From an uncultured Bacilli bacterium (GTDB taxonomy: Bacteria; Bacillota_I; Bacilli_A; RF39; UBA660): a stretch of 5,103 nucleotides of DNA. The DNA lies in contig CAKPSW010000027.1 of NCBI GenBank assembly GCA_934183705.1, forward strand, positions 1-5,103, in the 5' to 3' direction. The notes below the pieces were generated by a model that was not told where the DNA came from, searched no databases, and saw nothing but the letters and a program-made list of their open reading frames with translations. The position numbers and the translations under genes are program-made. Position 1 is the first letter of the stretch. Every line of letters starts with the position of its first letter. Below, piece by piece: positions 1 through 4,589 of the stretch.

Positions 1-58
1 AGGTATTTATATTATCATAAACAATAAGACAATGATAAAATAAAGAAAGGATGATGAA
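1..58 (+). promoter_or_regulatory. Truncated copy of the array spacer / promoter leader
   Basis: These 58 bases are identical to 1872-1929 and 2812-2869, the last part of the spacer in front of array genes 3 and 4. The -10 element TATCAT is at 13-18. The matching -35 (TTGACA in the other copies) would lie just outside the window. The ribosome binding site GAAAGGA is at 45-51, eight bases from the ATG. In the other copies this spacer follows the end of a paralogous gene, so another array member may lie upstream; that is inference. Confidence 0.7.
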
Positions 59-928
59 ATGAACAATATAGTGGTAACTGATAATATAAAGATAGAAAAT
101 ATGATATATGAAATTAGAGGTAAGCAGGTCATGTTAGATTCTGATTTAGCTAAACTCTATAATGTAGAAACAAAAAGAATAAACGAAGCGGTTAAAAATA
201 ATATAGAAAAATTTCCTGAAAGATATTGTTTTAAACTTAATGATGAGGAATCAAACAACTTGAGGTCGAAATTTTCGACCTCAAAAATAAATAGTCATGG
301 AGGAAGAAGATATAATCAGAGAGTATTTACAGAACAAGGTGTATATATGCTTGCTACGATTTTAAAAAGTAAAGAAGCAACAAAGATAACAATTGCAATA
401 ATGGACACATTCGTAGTAATGAAAAGTATAATAAATACTTCATTAATAGAACAAAAATATATTAACAAATTAGTATTAGAACACGATAGTAAAATTGATT
501 TAATACTAGATAAATTAAATACTAATGAAGAAATTAACCATATCTTTTATGAAGGACAAATATATGATTCATATTCACTACTTATAGATATATTATCTAA
601 AGCAAAGAAAGAAATAATTATAATAGATAATTATGCAGGTAAAAAACTATTTGATATCATTAAAGATATTAATATCAAAGTAAAAATATATACAGAAAAT
701 ATAGATAATATTTCTAAAGAGAAGTATGAAAAACAATATAATAATCTAGAAATAATAAATACTAATATATTTCATGATAGATTTATTATAATAGATAATA
801 GAGTGTTATATCATTCTGGTGCATCATTTAAAGACTTAGGTAAGAAGTGCTTTGCCATTACCAAGATGGAAGATGATAATATATTAAAAGAATTATTAAA
901 TAAATTAAAAAAATATCATGTTTGTTGA
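59..928 (+). CDS. ORF6N domain protein with C-terminal PLD-like half-domain (array gene 1)
   Basis: This 289-residue protein has two parts. Residues about 8-120 match the ORF6N (KilA-N-like) DNA-binding domain of phage and bacterial proteins: VMLDSDLAKLY at 24-34, NEAVKNN, KFPERYCF, then VFTEQGVYMLATIL. A linker leads to a C-terminal domain (about 160-285) that resembles a phospholipase D/nuclease half. It carries H239-x-R241-x4-D246 (FHDRFIIID), followed by YHSGASFKDLGKK. Lysine of the classical HxKx4D is arginine here, as I recall for this family. With only one such motif per chain, any catalysis would need a dimer. The start is supported by GAAAGGA eight bases upstream and by the shared MNNIVV start of the paralogues. 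The C-terminus differs from genes 2 and 3: KLKK is followed by YHVC and TGA, where the reading frame runs into a rearranged leader. The role is unproven; likely a sequence-specific DNA-binding regulator or nuclease. A palindrome lies at codons 68-76. Confidence 0.9.
   Translation: MNNIVVTDNIKIENMIYEIRGKQVMLDSDLAKLYNVETKRINEAVKNNIEKFPERYCFKLNDEESNNLRSKFSTSKINSHGGRRYNQRVFTEQGVYMLATILKSKEATKITIAIMDTFVVMKSIINTSLIEQKYINKLVLEHDSKIDLILDKLNTNEEINHIFYEGQIYDSYSLLIDILSKAKKEIIIIDNYAGKKLFDIIKDINIKVKIYTENIDNISKEKYEKQYNNLEIINTNIFHDRFIIIDNRVLYHSGASFKDLGKKCFAITKMEDDNILKELLNKLKKYHVC
260..284. repeat. In-gene palindrome, gene 1 (25 bp)
   Basis: Perfect inverted repeat with 12-bp arms, TTGAGGTCGAAA and its complement, around one central T (272). 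It begins exactly on codon 68 and encodes LRSKFSTS. The same codon position holds a different palindrome in each of the other three array genes. It could act as a DNA operator or target site, or fold as an mRNA hairpin. Confidence 0.95.
578..913 (+). repeat. Near-identical 336-bp 3' module, shared with 1512-1847 and 2452-2787
   Basis: The final 336 bases of genes 1, 2 and 3 differ from one another by only about one to three bases, while their central regions differ in most codons. This points to recent duplication or gene conversion of the 3' module. Gene 4 has only a diverged, incomplete copy (3397-3525). Confidence 0.9.
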
Positions 929-948
929 TAAGATAACAATAAAATATA

Positions 949-954
949 GAGAGG
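949..954 (+). promoter_or_regulatory. Ribosome binding site that fixes a GTG start for gene 2
   Basis: GAGAGG lies eight bases before GTG at 963, the same spacing as GAAAGGA to ATG in genes 1, 3 and 4. The protein from this GTG begins MNNIVV like its paralogues. The in-frame ATG at 918 adds 15 residues unlike any paralogue, overlaps the end of gene 1 and has no good ribosome binding site, so it is not the start. Confidence 0.8.
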
Positions 955-962
955 ATGATAAA

Positions 963-1850
963 GTGAACAATATAGTGGTAACTGATAATATAAAGATAGA
1001 AAATATGATATATGAAATCAGAGGTAAACAGGTTATGTTAGACTCTGATTTAGCAAGATTATATGGTTGTAAAAATGGAACTAAATCACTTAATTTAGCG
1101 GTCAAAAGACATATAAATAGATTTCCAGAAAGATTTATGTTTCAATTAACAAAAGAAGAATATTCTTCTATTTATTCAAGGTTTCAAATTGAAACCTTGA
1201 ATAAAAACAATCAAAAACAAGGACTTAATATTAAATATTTACCTTATGTATTTACTGAACAAGGAGTAGCAATGTTAAGTGCTATATTAAAAACTGATGT
1301 TGCAGAAGAAATAAGTATAAATATTATGAGAGCTTTTGTAGCAATGAAAAGTATAATAAATACTTCACTAATAGAACAAAAATATATAAATAGTTTAGTA
1401 TTAGAACATGATAATGAAATAAAAATATTACAAGAATCTTTTGATAAGTTAAATATAAAAGAAAGTAATAATCACATCTTTTACGAAGGACAAATATATG
1501 ATTCATATTCTCTACTTATAGATATATTATCTAAAGCAAAGAAAGAAATAATTATAATAGATAATTATGCAGGTAAAAAACTATTTGATATCATTAAAGA
1601 TATTAATATCAAAGTAAAAATATATACAGAAAATATAGATAATATTTCTAAAGAGAAGTATGAAAAACAATATAATAATCTAGAAATAATAAATACTAAT
1701 ATATTTCATGATAGATTTATTATAATAGATAATAGAGTGTTATATCATTCTGGTGCATCATTTAAAGACTTAGGTAAGAAGTGCTTTGCCATTACCAAGA
1801 TGGAAGATGATAATATATTAAAAGAATTATTAAATAAACTAAAAAAATAA
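963..1850 (+). CDS. ORF6N domain protein with C-terminal PLD-like half-domain (array gene 2, GTG start)
   Basis: This is a 295-residue paralogue of gene 1. Its ORF6N region is markedly different: RLYGCKNGTKSLNLAVKRH has a small insertion before TK, then INRFPERFMFQL and VFTEQGVAMLSAIL. Residues about 133-162 form a charged linker (LVLEHDNEIKILQESFDKLN) that is likely helical or coiled. The PLD-like part carries H249-x-R251-x4-D256 and YHSGASFKD. From 1512 to the end it is almost base-for-base identical to gene 1. Only 34 bases separate it from gene 1, and the TTGACA/TATCAT promoter of the other spacers is missing, so it is probably expressed by read-through from gene 1. The palindrome in this gene is the longest of the four. 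Function is as for gene 1: DNA binding by family, the rest unknown. Confidence 0.88.
   Translation: MNNIVVTDNIKIENMIYEIRGKQVMLDSDLARLYGCKNGTKSLNLAVKRHINRFPERFMFQLTKEEYSSIYSRFQIETLNKNNQKQGLNIKYLPYVFTEQGVAMLSAILKTDVAEEISINIMRAFVAMKSIINTSLIEQKYINSLVLEHDNEIKILQESFDKLNIKESNNHIFYEGQIYDSYSLLIDILSKAKKEIIIIDNYAGKKLFDIIKDINIKVKIYTENIDNISKEKYEKQYNNLEIINTNIFHDRFIIIDNRVLYHSGASFKDLGKKCFAITKMEDDNILKELLNKLKK
1171..1205. repeat. In-gene palindrome, gene 2 (35 bp)
   Basis: Perfect inverted repeat with 17-bp arms, TTTATTCAAGGTTTCAA and its complement, around one central A (1188). The core 25 bp (1176-1200) starts on a codon, encodes SRFQIETL, and is aligned codon for codon with the palindromes of genes 1, 3 and 4. 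The sequence of the inner arms is unrelated to gene 1 apart from AGG...ACC. Confidence 0.95.
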
Positions 1851-1929
1851 ATGTTTAACATTGACATCACTAGGTATTTATATTATCATAAACAATAAGA
1901 CAATGATAAAATAAAGAAAGGATGATGAA
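1851..1929 (+). repeat. 79-bp intergenic spacer repeat, copy A (before gene 3)
   Basis: Identical over all 79 bases to 2791-2869, and over its last 58 bases to 1-58. It contains a short palindrome TGTTTAACA (1852-1860), the promoter, an inverted repeat TTATCAT/ATGATAA (1883-1889 and 1903-1909), and the ribosome binding site. It holds no terminator hairpin, so transcription from upstream should read through. Confidence 0.95.
1861..1889 (+). promoter_or_regulatory. Sigma-70-type promoter of gene 3
   Basis: TTGACA (1861-1866), 17 bases, TATCAT (1884-1889): perfect -35, five of six matches in the -10. The -10 overlaps the left arm of the 7-bp inverted repeat TTATCAT...ATGATAA. The right arm falls at or just after the expected start of transcription, a good place for an operator. 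That regulatory role is inference. Confidence 0.75.
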
Positions 1930-2790
1930 ATGAACAATATAGTGGTAAGCGATAATATAAAGATAGAAAACATGATATATGAAATTAGAGGTAAACAGGT
2001 AATGTTAGATTCTGATTTGGCGGATTTATATGGTTGCAAGAATGGTACCAAGGAAATAAATCAGGCGGTTAAAAATAATATAGAAAAGTTTCCTGAAAGA
2101 TATTGCTTTAGAATTACTGAAAAAGAGTATTCTAGTTTGAAGTCAAAAATTTTGACTTCAAAAGGAGGTTCTAGGAAAGGCCATACTGTTTTTACCGAGC
2201 AAGGTGTATATATGCTTGCTACGATTTTAAAAGGTAAGTTAGCAACTTCTATAACAATTGCAATAATGGATGCCTTTGTAGCAATGAAAAGTATAATAAA
2301 TACTTCATTAATAGAACAGAAGTATTTTAATGAATTAACTATAAAAAATACAGAAGATATAAAAATATTACAAGAATCTTTTGATAAGTTAAATACAAAA
2401 GAAAGTAATAATCATATATTTTATGAAGGACAAATATATGATGCATATTCTCTACTTATAGATATATTATCTAAAGCAAAGAAAGTAATAATTATAATAG
2501 ATAATTATGCAGGTAAAAAACTATTTGATATCATTAAAGATATTAATATCAAAATAAAAATATATACAGAAAATATAGATAATATTTCTAAAGAGAAGTA
2601 TGAAAAACAATATAATAATCTAGAAATAATAAATACTAATATATTTCATGATAGATTTATTATAATAGATAATAGAGTGTTATATCATTCTGGTGCATCA
2701 TTTAAAGACTTAGGTAAGAAGTGCTTTGCCATTACCAAGATGGAAGATGATAATATATTAAAAGAATTATTAAATAAACTAAAAAAATAA
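1930..2790 (+). CDS. ORF6N domain protein with C-terminal PLD-like half-domain (array gene 3)
   Basis: This is a 286-residue paralogue. Its ORF6N region is a mosaic: LYGCKNGTK resembles gene 2, while QAVKNNIEKFPERYCF and the FTEQGVYMLATILK block resemble gene 1. The linker (KYFNELTIKNTEDIKILQES) starts with its own sequence and then joins that of gene 2. The PLD-like domain is intact, with H240-x-R242-x4-D247 and YHSGASFKDLGKK, and differs from gene 2 by about two bases over the last 336. The ATG has GAAAGGA eight bases upstream and its own promoter in the 79-bp spacer. A palindrome occupies codons 70-78, followed by the glycine-rich GGSRKGH. The family is confident; the biological role is not established. 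Confidence 0.9.
   Translation: MNNIVVSDNIKIENMIYEIRGKQVMLDSDLADLYGCKNGTKEINQAVKNNIEKFPERYCFRITEKEYSSLKSKILTSKGGSRKGHTVFTEQGVYMLATILKGKLATSITIAIMDAFVAMKSIINTSLIEQKYFNELTIKNTEDIKILQESFDKLNTKESNNHIFYEGQIYDAYSLLIDILSKAKKVIIIIDNYAGKKLFDIIKDINIKIKIYTENIDNISKEKYEKQYNNLEIINTNIFHDRFIIIDNRVLYHSGASFKDLGKKCFAITKMEDDNILKELLNKLKK
2136..2162. repeat. In-gene palindrome, gene 3 (27 bp)
   Basis: Perfect inverted repeat with 13-bp arms, TTTGAAGTCAAAA and its complement, around one central A (2149). The core 2137-2161 starts on a codon and encodes LKSKILTS. Compared with gene 1, the second codon changes AGG to AAG (R to K), and its pairing base changes ACC to ACT, which is synonymous. The second change preserves pairing but not protein. 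Confidence 0.95.
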
Positions 2791-2869
2791 ATGTTTAACA
2801 TTGACATCACTAGGTATTTATATTATCATAAACAATAAGACAATGATAAAATAAAGAAAGGATGATGAA
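2791..2869 (+). repeat. 79-bp intergenic spacer repeat, copy B (before gene 4)
   Basis: Exact duplicate of 1851-1929, including promoter, inverted repeat and ribosome binding site. It follows the stop of gene 3 directly. Confidence 0.95.
2801..2829 (+). promoter_or_regulatory. Sigma-70-type promoter of gene 4
   Basis: TTGACA (2801-2806), 17 bases, TATCAT (2824-2829), identical to the promoter of gene 3, with the same TTATCAT...ATGATAA inverted repeat overlapping the -10. Confidence 0.75.
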
Positions 2870-3550
2870 ATGAACAATATAGTGGTAAGCGATAATATAA
2901 AGATAGAAAATATGATATATGAAATTAGAGGTAAAAAGGTAATGCTAGATTCTGACTTGGCTATGTTATTTGGCTATGAAACGAAACAGTTAAATAGGCA
3001 GGTTCTTAGAAATATGAATAGATTTCCAGAGAATTATTGTTTTCAAATAACTGAGGCTGAATACATATCTTTAAGGTGCCAAAATGGCACCTTAAAGAAT
3101 GGACGTGGAGAACACCGAAAATATTTGCCATATGCATTTACAGAGTATGGTATTACTATGTTAGCGGGCATTTTAAAAAGTGATGTTGCAATAAAAATGA
3201 GTCTTAGAATAGTAGACATATTCATAACTATGAAAAACTATATTAACACTTCGCTAATAGAACAAAAATATATAAATAGTTTAGTATTAGAACATGATAA
3301 TGAAATAAAAATATTACAAGAATCATTTAATAAGTTAAATACAAAAGAAAATAATAATCATATATTTTACGAAGGACAGATATATGATGCATATTCATTA
3401 CTTATAGATATATTATCTAAGGCAAAGAAAGAAATAATTATAATAGATAATTATACAGGTAAAAAATTATTTAATATTATTAAAAATATTAATGTTAAAG
3501 TAAAAATATATACAGAAAATATAGAAATCTTTATGAGACTGAATCTTTAA
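2870..3550 (+). CDS. ORF6N domain protein, C-terminally truncated (array gene 4)
   Basis: This 226-residue open frame keeps the whole ORF6N region: VMLDSDLAMLFGYETKQLNRQV, NRFPENYCFQI, then AFTEYGITMLAGILKSDVA. It also keeps the linker, whose DNA at 3254-3324 is identical to gene 2. The PLD-like part stops after KIYTENI (near base 3525). The following IFMRLNL is foreign, so the HxRx4D motif and GASFKD are missing, and nuclease-like activity is not expected. The surviving part of the domain has drifted (NYTGKKLFNIIKNINV), unlike the near-identical copies 1-3. The gene keeps promoter, ribosome binding site and palindrome. It may be a decaying copy or a DNA-binding-only form that could compete with or heterodimerise with the full proteins; the sequence cannot decide. 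Confidence 0.8.
   Translation: MNNIVVSDNIKIENMIYEIRGKKVMLDSDLAMLFGYETKQLNRQVLRNMNRFPENYCFQITEAEYISLRCQNGTLKNGRGEHRKYLPYAFTEYGITMLAGILKSDVAIKMSLRIVDIFITMKNYINTSLIEQKYINSLVLEHDNEIKILQESFNKLNTKENNNHIFYEGQIYDAYSLLIDILSKAKKEIIIIDNYTGKKLFNIIKNINVKVKIYTENIEIFMRLNL
3068..3098. repeat. In-gene palindrome, gene 4 (31 bp)
   Basis: Inverted repeat with 14-bp arms, TCTTTAAGGTGCCA and its complement, around a 3-base centre AAA (3082-3084). The core 3071-3095 starts on a codon and encodes LRCQNGTL (codons 68-75), aligned with the palindromes of genes 1-3. It is intact although the gene has lost its C-terminal domain. Confidence 0.93.
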
Positions 3551-3561
3551 ATTCATAATAG

Positions 3562-3599
3562 CCTATGAAGCCTTAAGTTAATCTTAAGTCTTTATTAGG
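3562..3599 (+). other. Imperfect hairpin after the truncated gene 4
   Basis: CCTATGAAG-C-CTTAAG (3562-3577) pairs with CTTAAG-T-CTTTATTAGG (3583-3599) around the loop TTAAT, with one mismatch, one bulge and one G-U pair. There is no T-run after it, so it is not a typical intrinsic terminator. It may be a leader structure of the downstream gene or the remnant of an inserted element. Confidence 0.5.
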
Positions 3600-3627
3600 T
3601 ATCATAGAGCCTGTAGTCTCTATGATA
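3600..3627 (+). promoter_or_regulatory. Perfect hairpin / palindrome in front of the GNAT gene
   Basis: The 10-bp arms TATCATAGAG and CTCTATGATA enclose an 8-base loop (CCTGTAGT), directly abutting the preceding hairpin. The right arm overlaps TGATAAAAT (3623-3631), which could be an extended -10 (TGnTAAAAT) although no good -35 is visible. An operator or a 5' leader hairpin are both possible. Confidence 0.5.
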
Positions 3628-3657
3628 AAATATTTAAAATATAAAAAGGAGCAAAAA

Positions 3658-4203
3658 ATGAAAAATATAGAATTAATAATACCAAAATTGGAAGAATACT
3701 CCTATGAGCAAAAACTAGAAAGTGATCCAAAAACAATGAGTTATAATGCCGGCTACAAAGTTATGTATAATGGTTATCATTATGATACAGGGTGCATTGA
3801 CTTTCCTAAAGAAAAATGGCAAGAAGCTCAAAATAGAAGAATCAAAGAAAATAGATATTTCGCATATATCAAAGACAAAGACTTAAATAAATATGTTGGA
3901 TATGTATATTACCAATATGATAAAGATGAAGATATATATGATTGCGGTATTTTAATAGAAGATAAATATAGAGGTAAAGGATATTCAAAACCAGCTCTTA
4001 AGCTACTAATAAAAGAAGCAAATAAAAATAATATAAAATACTTATATGATACTTTTGAAAAAAGTAGAGAAAAAGCATTGAAACTATTCTTAGATGTAGG
4101 ATTTGAAATATATAAAAAAACTACAGTCAATAAATTTAATAAAGAAGTAGAATGCGTAATTATAAGAATTGATACCAATAAAATAACTAATAACACAGAT
4201 TAA
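3658..4203 (+). CDS. GNAT family N-acetyltransferase
   Basis: This 181-residue protein has a single GNAT fold, which transfers an acetyl group from acetyl-CoA to an amine; the substrate is not identifiable. The N-terminal part carries DPKTMSYNAGY (23-33) and GCIDFPKEKW (45-54), which I associate with a clostridial GNAT subgroup. Motif A is at about 94-120: YDCGILIEDKYRGKGYS, with R105-G-K-G-Y as the pyrophosphate-binding loop. KYLYDTFEKSREKALKLFLDVGFEIYKK (128-155) is the usual C-terminal part, with the N/S-x-A-x-x-L-F-x-x-x-G-F pattern. The start at 3658 is chosen because AAGGAG (3646-3651) lies six bases upstream; the in-frame ATG at 3622 lies inside the hairpin and has no ribosome binding site. 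It is separated from the ORF6N array by two hairpins, so it is probably a separate transcription unit. After the stop there is only a weak A+T stem and a run of seven T (4211-4217). Confidence 0.85.
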   Translation: MKNIELIIPKLEEYSYEQKLESDPKTMSYNAGYKVMYNGYHYDTGCIDFPKEKWQEAQNRRIKENRYFAYIKDKDLNKYVGYVYYQYDKDEDIYDCGILIEDKYRGKGYSKPALKLLIKEANKNNIKYLYDTFEKSREKALKLFLDVGFEIYKKTTVNKFNKEVECVIIRIDTNKITNNTD

Positions 4204-4229
4204 TTAGAAGTTTTTTTCTGCATAAACAA

Positions 4230-4258
4230 TTGACTTTTTACATAAAATATAGTATATT
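4230..4258 (+). promoter_or_regulatory. Promoter of the repeat RNA
   Basis: TTGACT (4230-4235), 17 bases, TATATT (4253-4258). Each hexamer is one base from consensus, with optimal spacing. Transcription would start near 4265, immediately before the RNA structures, and no open reading frame follows. Confidence 0.75.
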
Positions 4259-4289
4259 ATTATTGCATTTGGAAGAATGCTTTAGTGAT

Positions 4290-4389
4290 AAATGTTAATC
4301 GCTTCTAGGTGGTGTGAGCAATAAATGATCCTAGTCGTGAAATGTTAATCGCTTCTGAGTGGTGCGAGCAATAAATGATCTCGGTTGTA
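4290..4389 (+). repeat. Two tandem 50-nt repeats
   Basis: Unit 1 is 4290-4339 and unit 2 is 4340-4389. AAATGTTAATCGCTTCT, TGGTG and GAGCAATAAATGATC are identical in both. The differences are mostly in the two paired strands of stem 2 and at the repeat end. Confidence 0.93.
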
Positions 4390-4394
4390 AATGT

Positions 4395-4427
4395 AAGAAA
4401 ACTTCTATCTAAAGGTAGAGTTTTCTT
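4395..4427 (+). terminator. Intrinsic terminator of the repeat RNA
   Basis: AAGAAAAC, a bulged T, TCTATC, the tetraloop TAAA, GGTAGA and GTTTTCTT form a 14-bp stem with one bulge and one G-T pair. The 3' arm and its flank are T-rich (GTTTTCTTTAG). In type III systems such a terminator separates the antitoxin repeats from the toxin gene and lets part of the transcripts through. Confidence 0.75.
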
Positions 4428-4430
4428 TAG

Positions 4431-4589
4431 AATAATATTTATAAGTATTCTGTAACAAGAGTACTTTTTCTTATCTCAATTATGTAATATTATGATGAAA
4501 ACTTATTTTATATAAGGTTTAATAAATATAATAAATTAACTATTTTCTATTATAAAATTCGATAAAATAAAGAAACATGATGTGAATAT
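4431..4589 (+). other. Intergenic stretch without a recognisable gene
   Basis: Very AT-rich, with stops in all forward frames, and only very short frames such as MMKTYFI. GATAAAATAAAGAAA (4561-4575) matches the array spacer just before its ribosome binding site, but the following bases differ (CATGATG against GGATGATG). This may be a degraded leader or simple AT-rich coincidence. I see no remnant of a type III toxin here. Confidence 0.5.

Larger units (their letters stand above)
4265..4430 (+). ncRNA. Two-repeat pseudoknot RNA, resembling a type III toxin-antitoxin antitoxin RNA
   Basis: The transcript opens with a small hairpin (GCATT...AATGC, 4265-4280), has two 50-nt repeats, and ends in a terminator hairpin. 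Each repeat folds as an H-type pseudoknot. In repeat 1, GCTT (4301-4304) pairs with GAGC (4316-4319), and CTAGG (4305-4309) with CCTAG (4330-4334). In repeat 2 the same first stem is at 4351-4354/4366-4369, and CTGAG (4355-4359) pairs with CTCGG (4380-4384). The second stem shows two full compensatory pair changes plus one wobble. AAATGT occurs at 4290, 4340 and 4389, bracketing each repeat like processing sites. Promoter, tandem pseudoknot repeats and terminator form the ToxI/CptI/TenpI layout, in which single repeats neutralise an RNase toxin. No toxin gene follows, so this would be an orphan. An unrelated tandem regulatory RNA is the alternative. The RNA structure is well supported; the family assignment is inference. 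Confidence 0.65.

Noticed and set aside
918..962. Upstream ATG start giving gene 2 fifteen extra residues
   Set aside because: The extra residues match no paralogue, the ATG overlaps gene 1 and lacks a ribosome binding site, whereas GTG 963 has one and restores MNNIVV.
905..1506. Minus-strand open frames at 905-1105 and 1324-1506
   Set aside because: They lie opposite well-supported ORF6N genes, have hydrophobic low-complexity products, and show no ribosome binding site or known domain.
260..3098. In-gene palindromes as intrinsic terminators or as invertible segments
   Set aside because: They lie within open coding frames without T-runs. Inverting a near-perfect palindrome returns almost the same sequence, so phase variation by inversion would have no effect.
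3622..3657. Earlier in-frame ATG for the GNAT gene
   Set aside because: It lies in the right arm of a hairpin with no ribosome binding site. AAGGAG sits correctly before 3658.
3043..4196. Minus-strand open frames at 3043-3225 and 3909-4196, the latter looking like a membrane protein
   Set aside because: They are antisense to ORF6N gene 4 and to the GNAT gene. The hydrophobicity follows from reading A-rich codons on the opposite strand.
4185..4217. Intrinsic terminator after the GNAT gene
   Set aside because: There is a run of seven T, but the preceding stem (CTAAT/ATTAG) is only about five A+T-rich pairs, too weak to call.
4290..4389. The two 50-nt repeats as a CRISPR array
   Set aside because: The units are directly adjacent without unique spacers, and the variation lies in paired stem positions.
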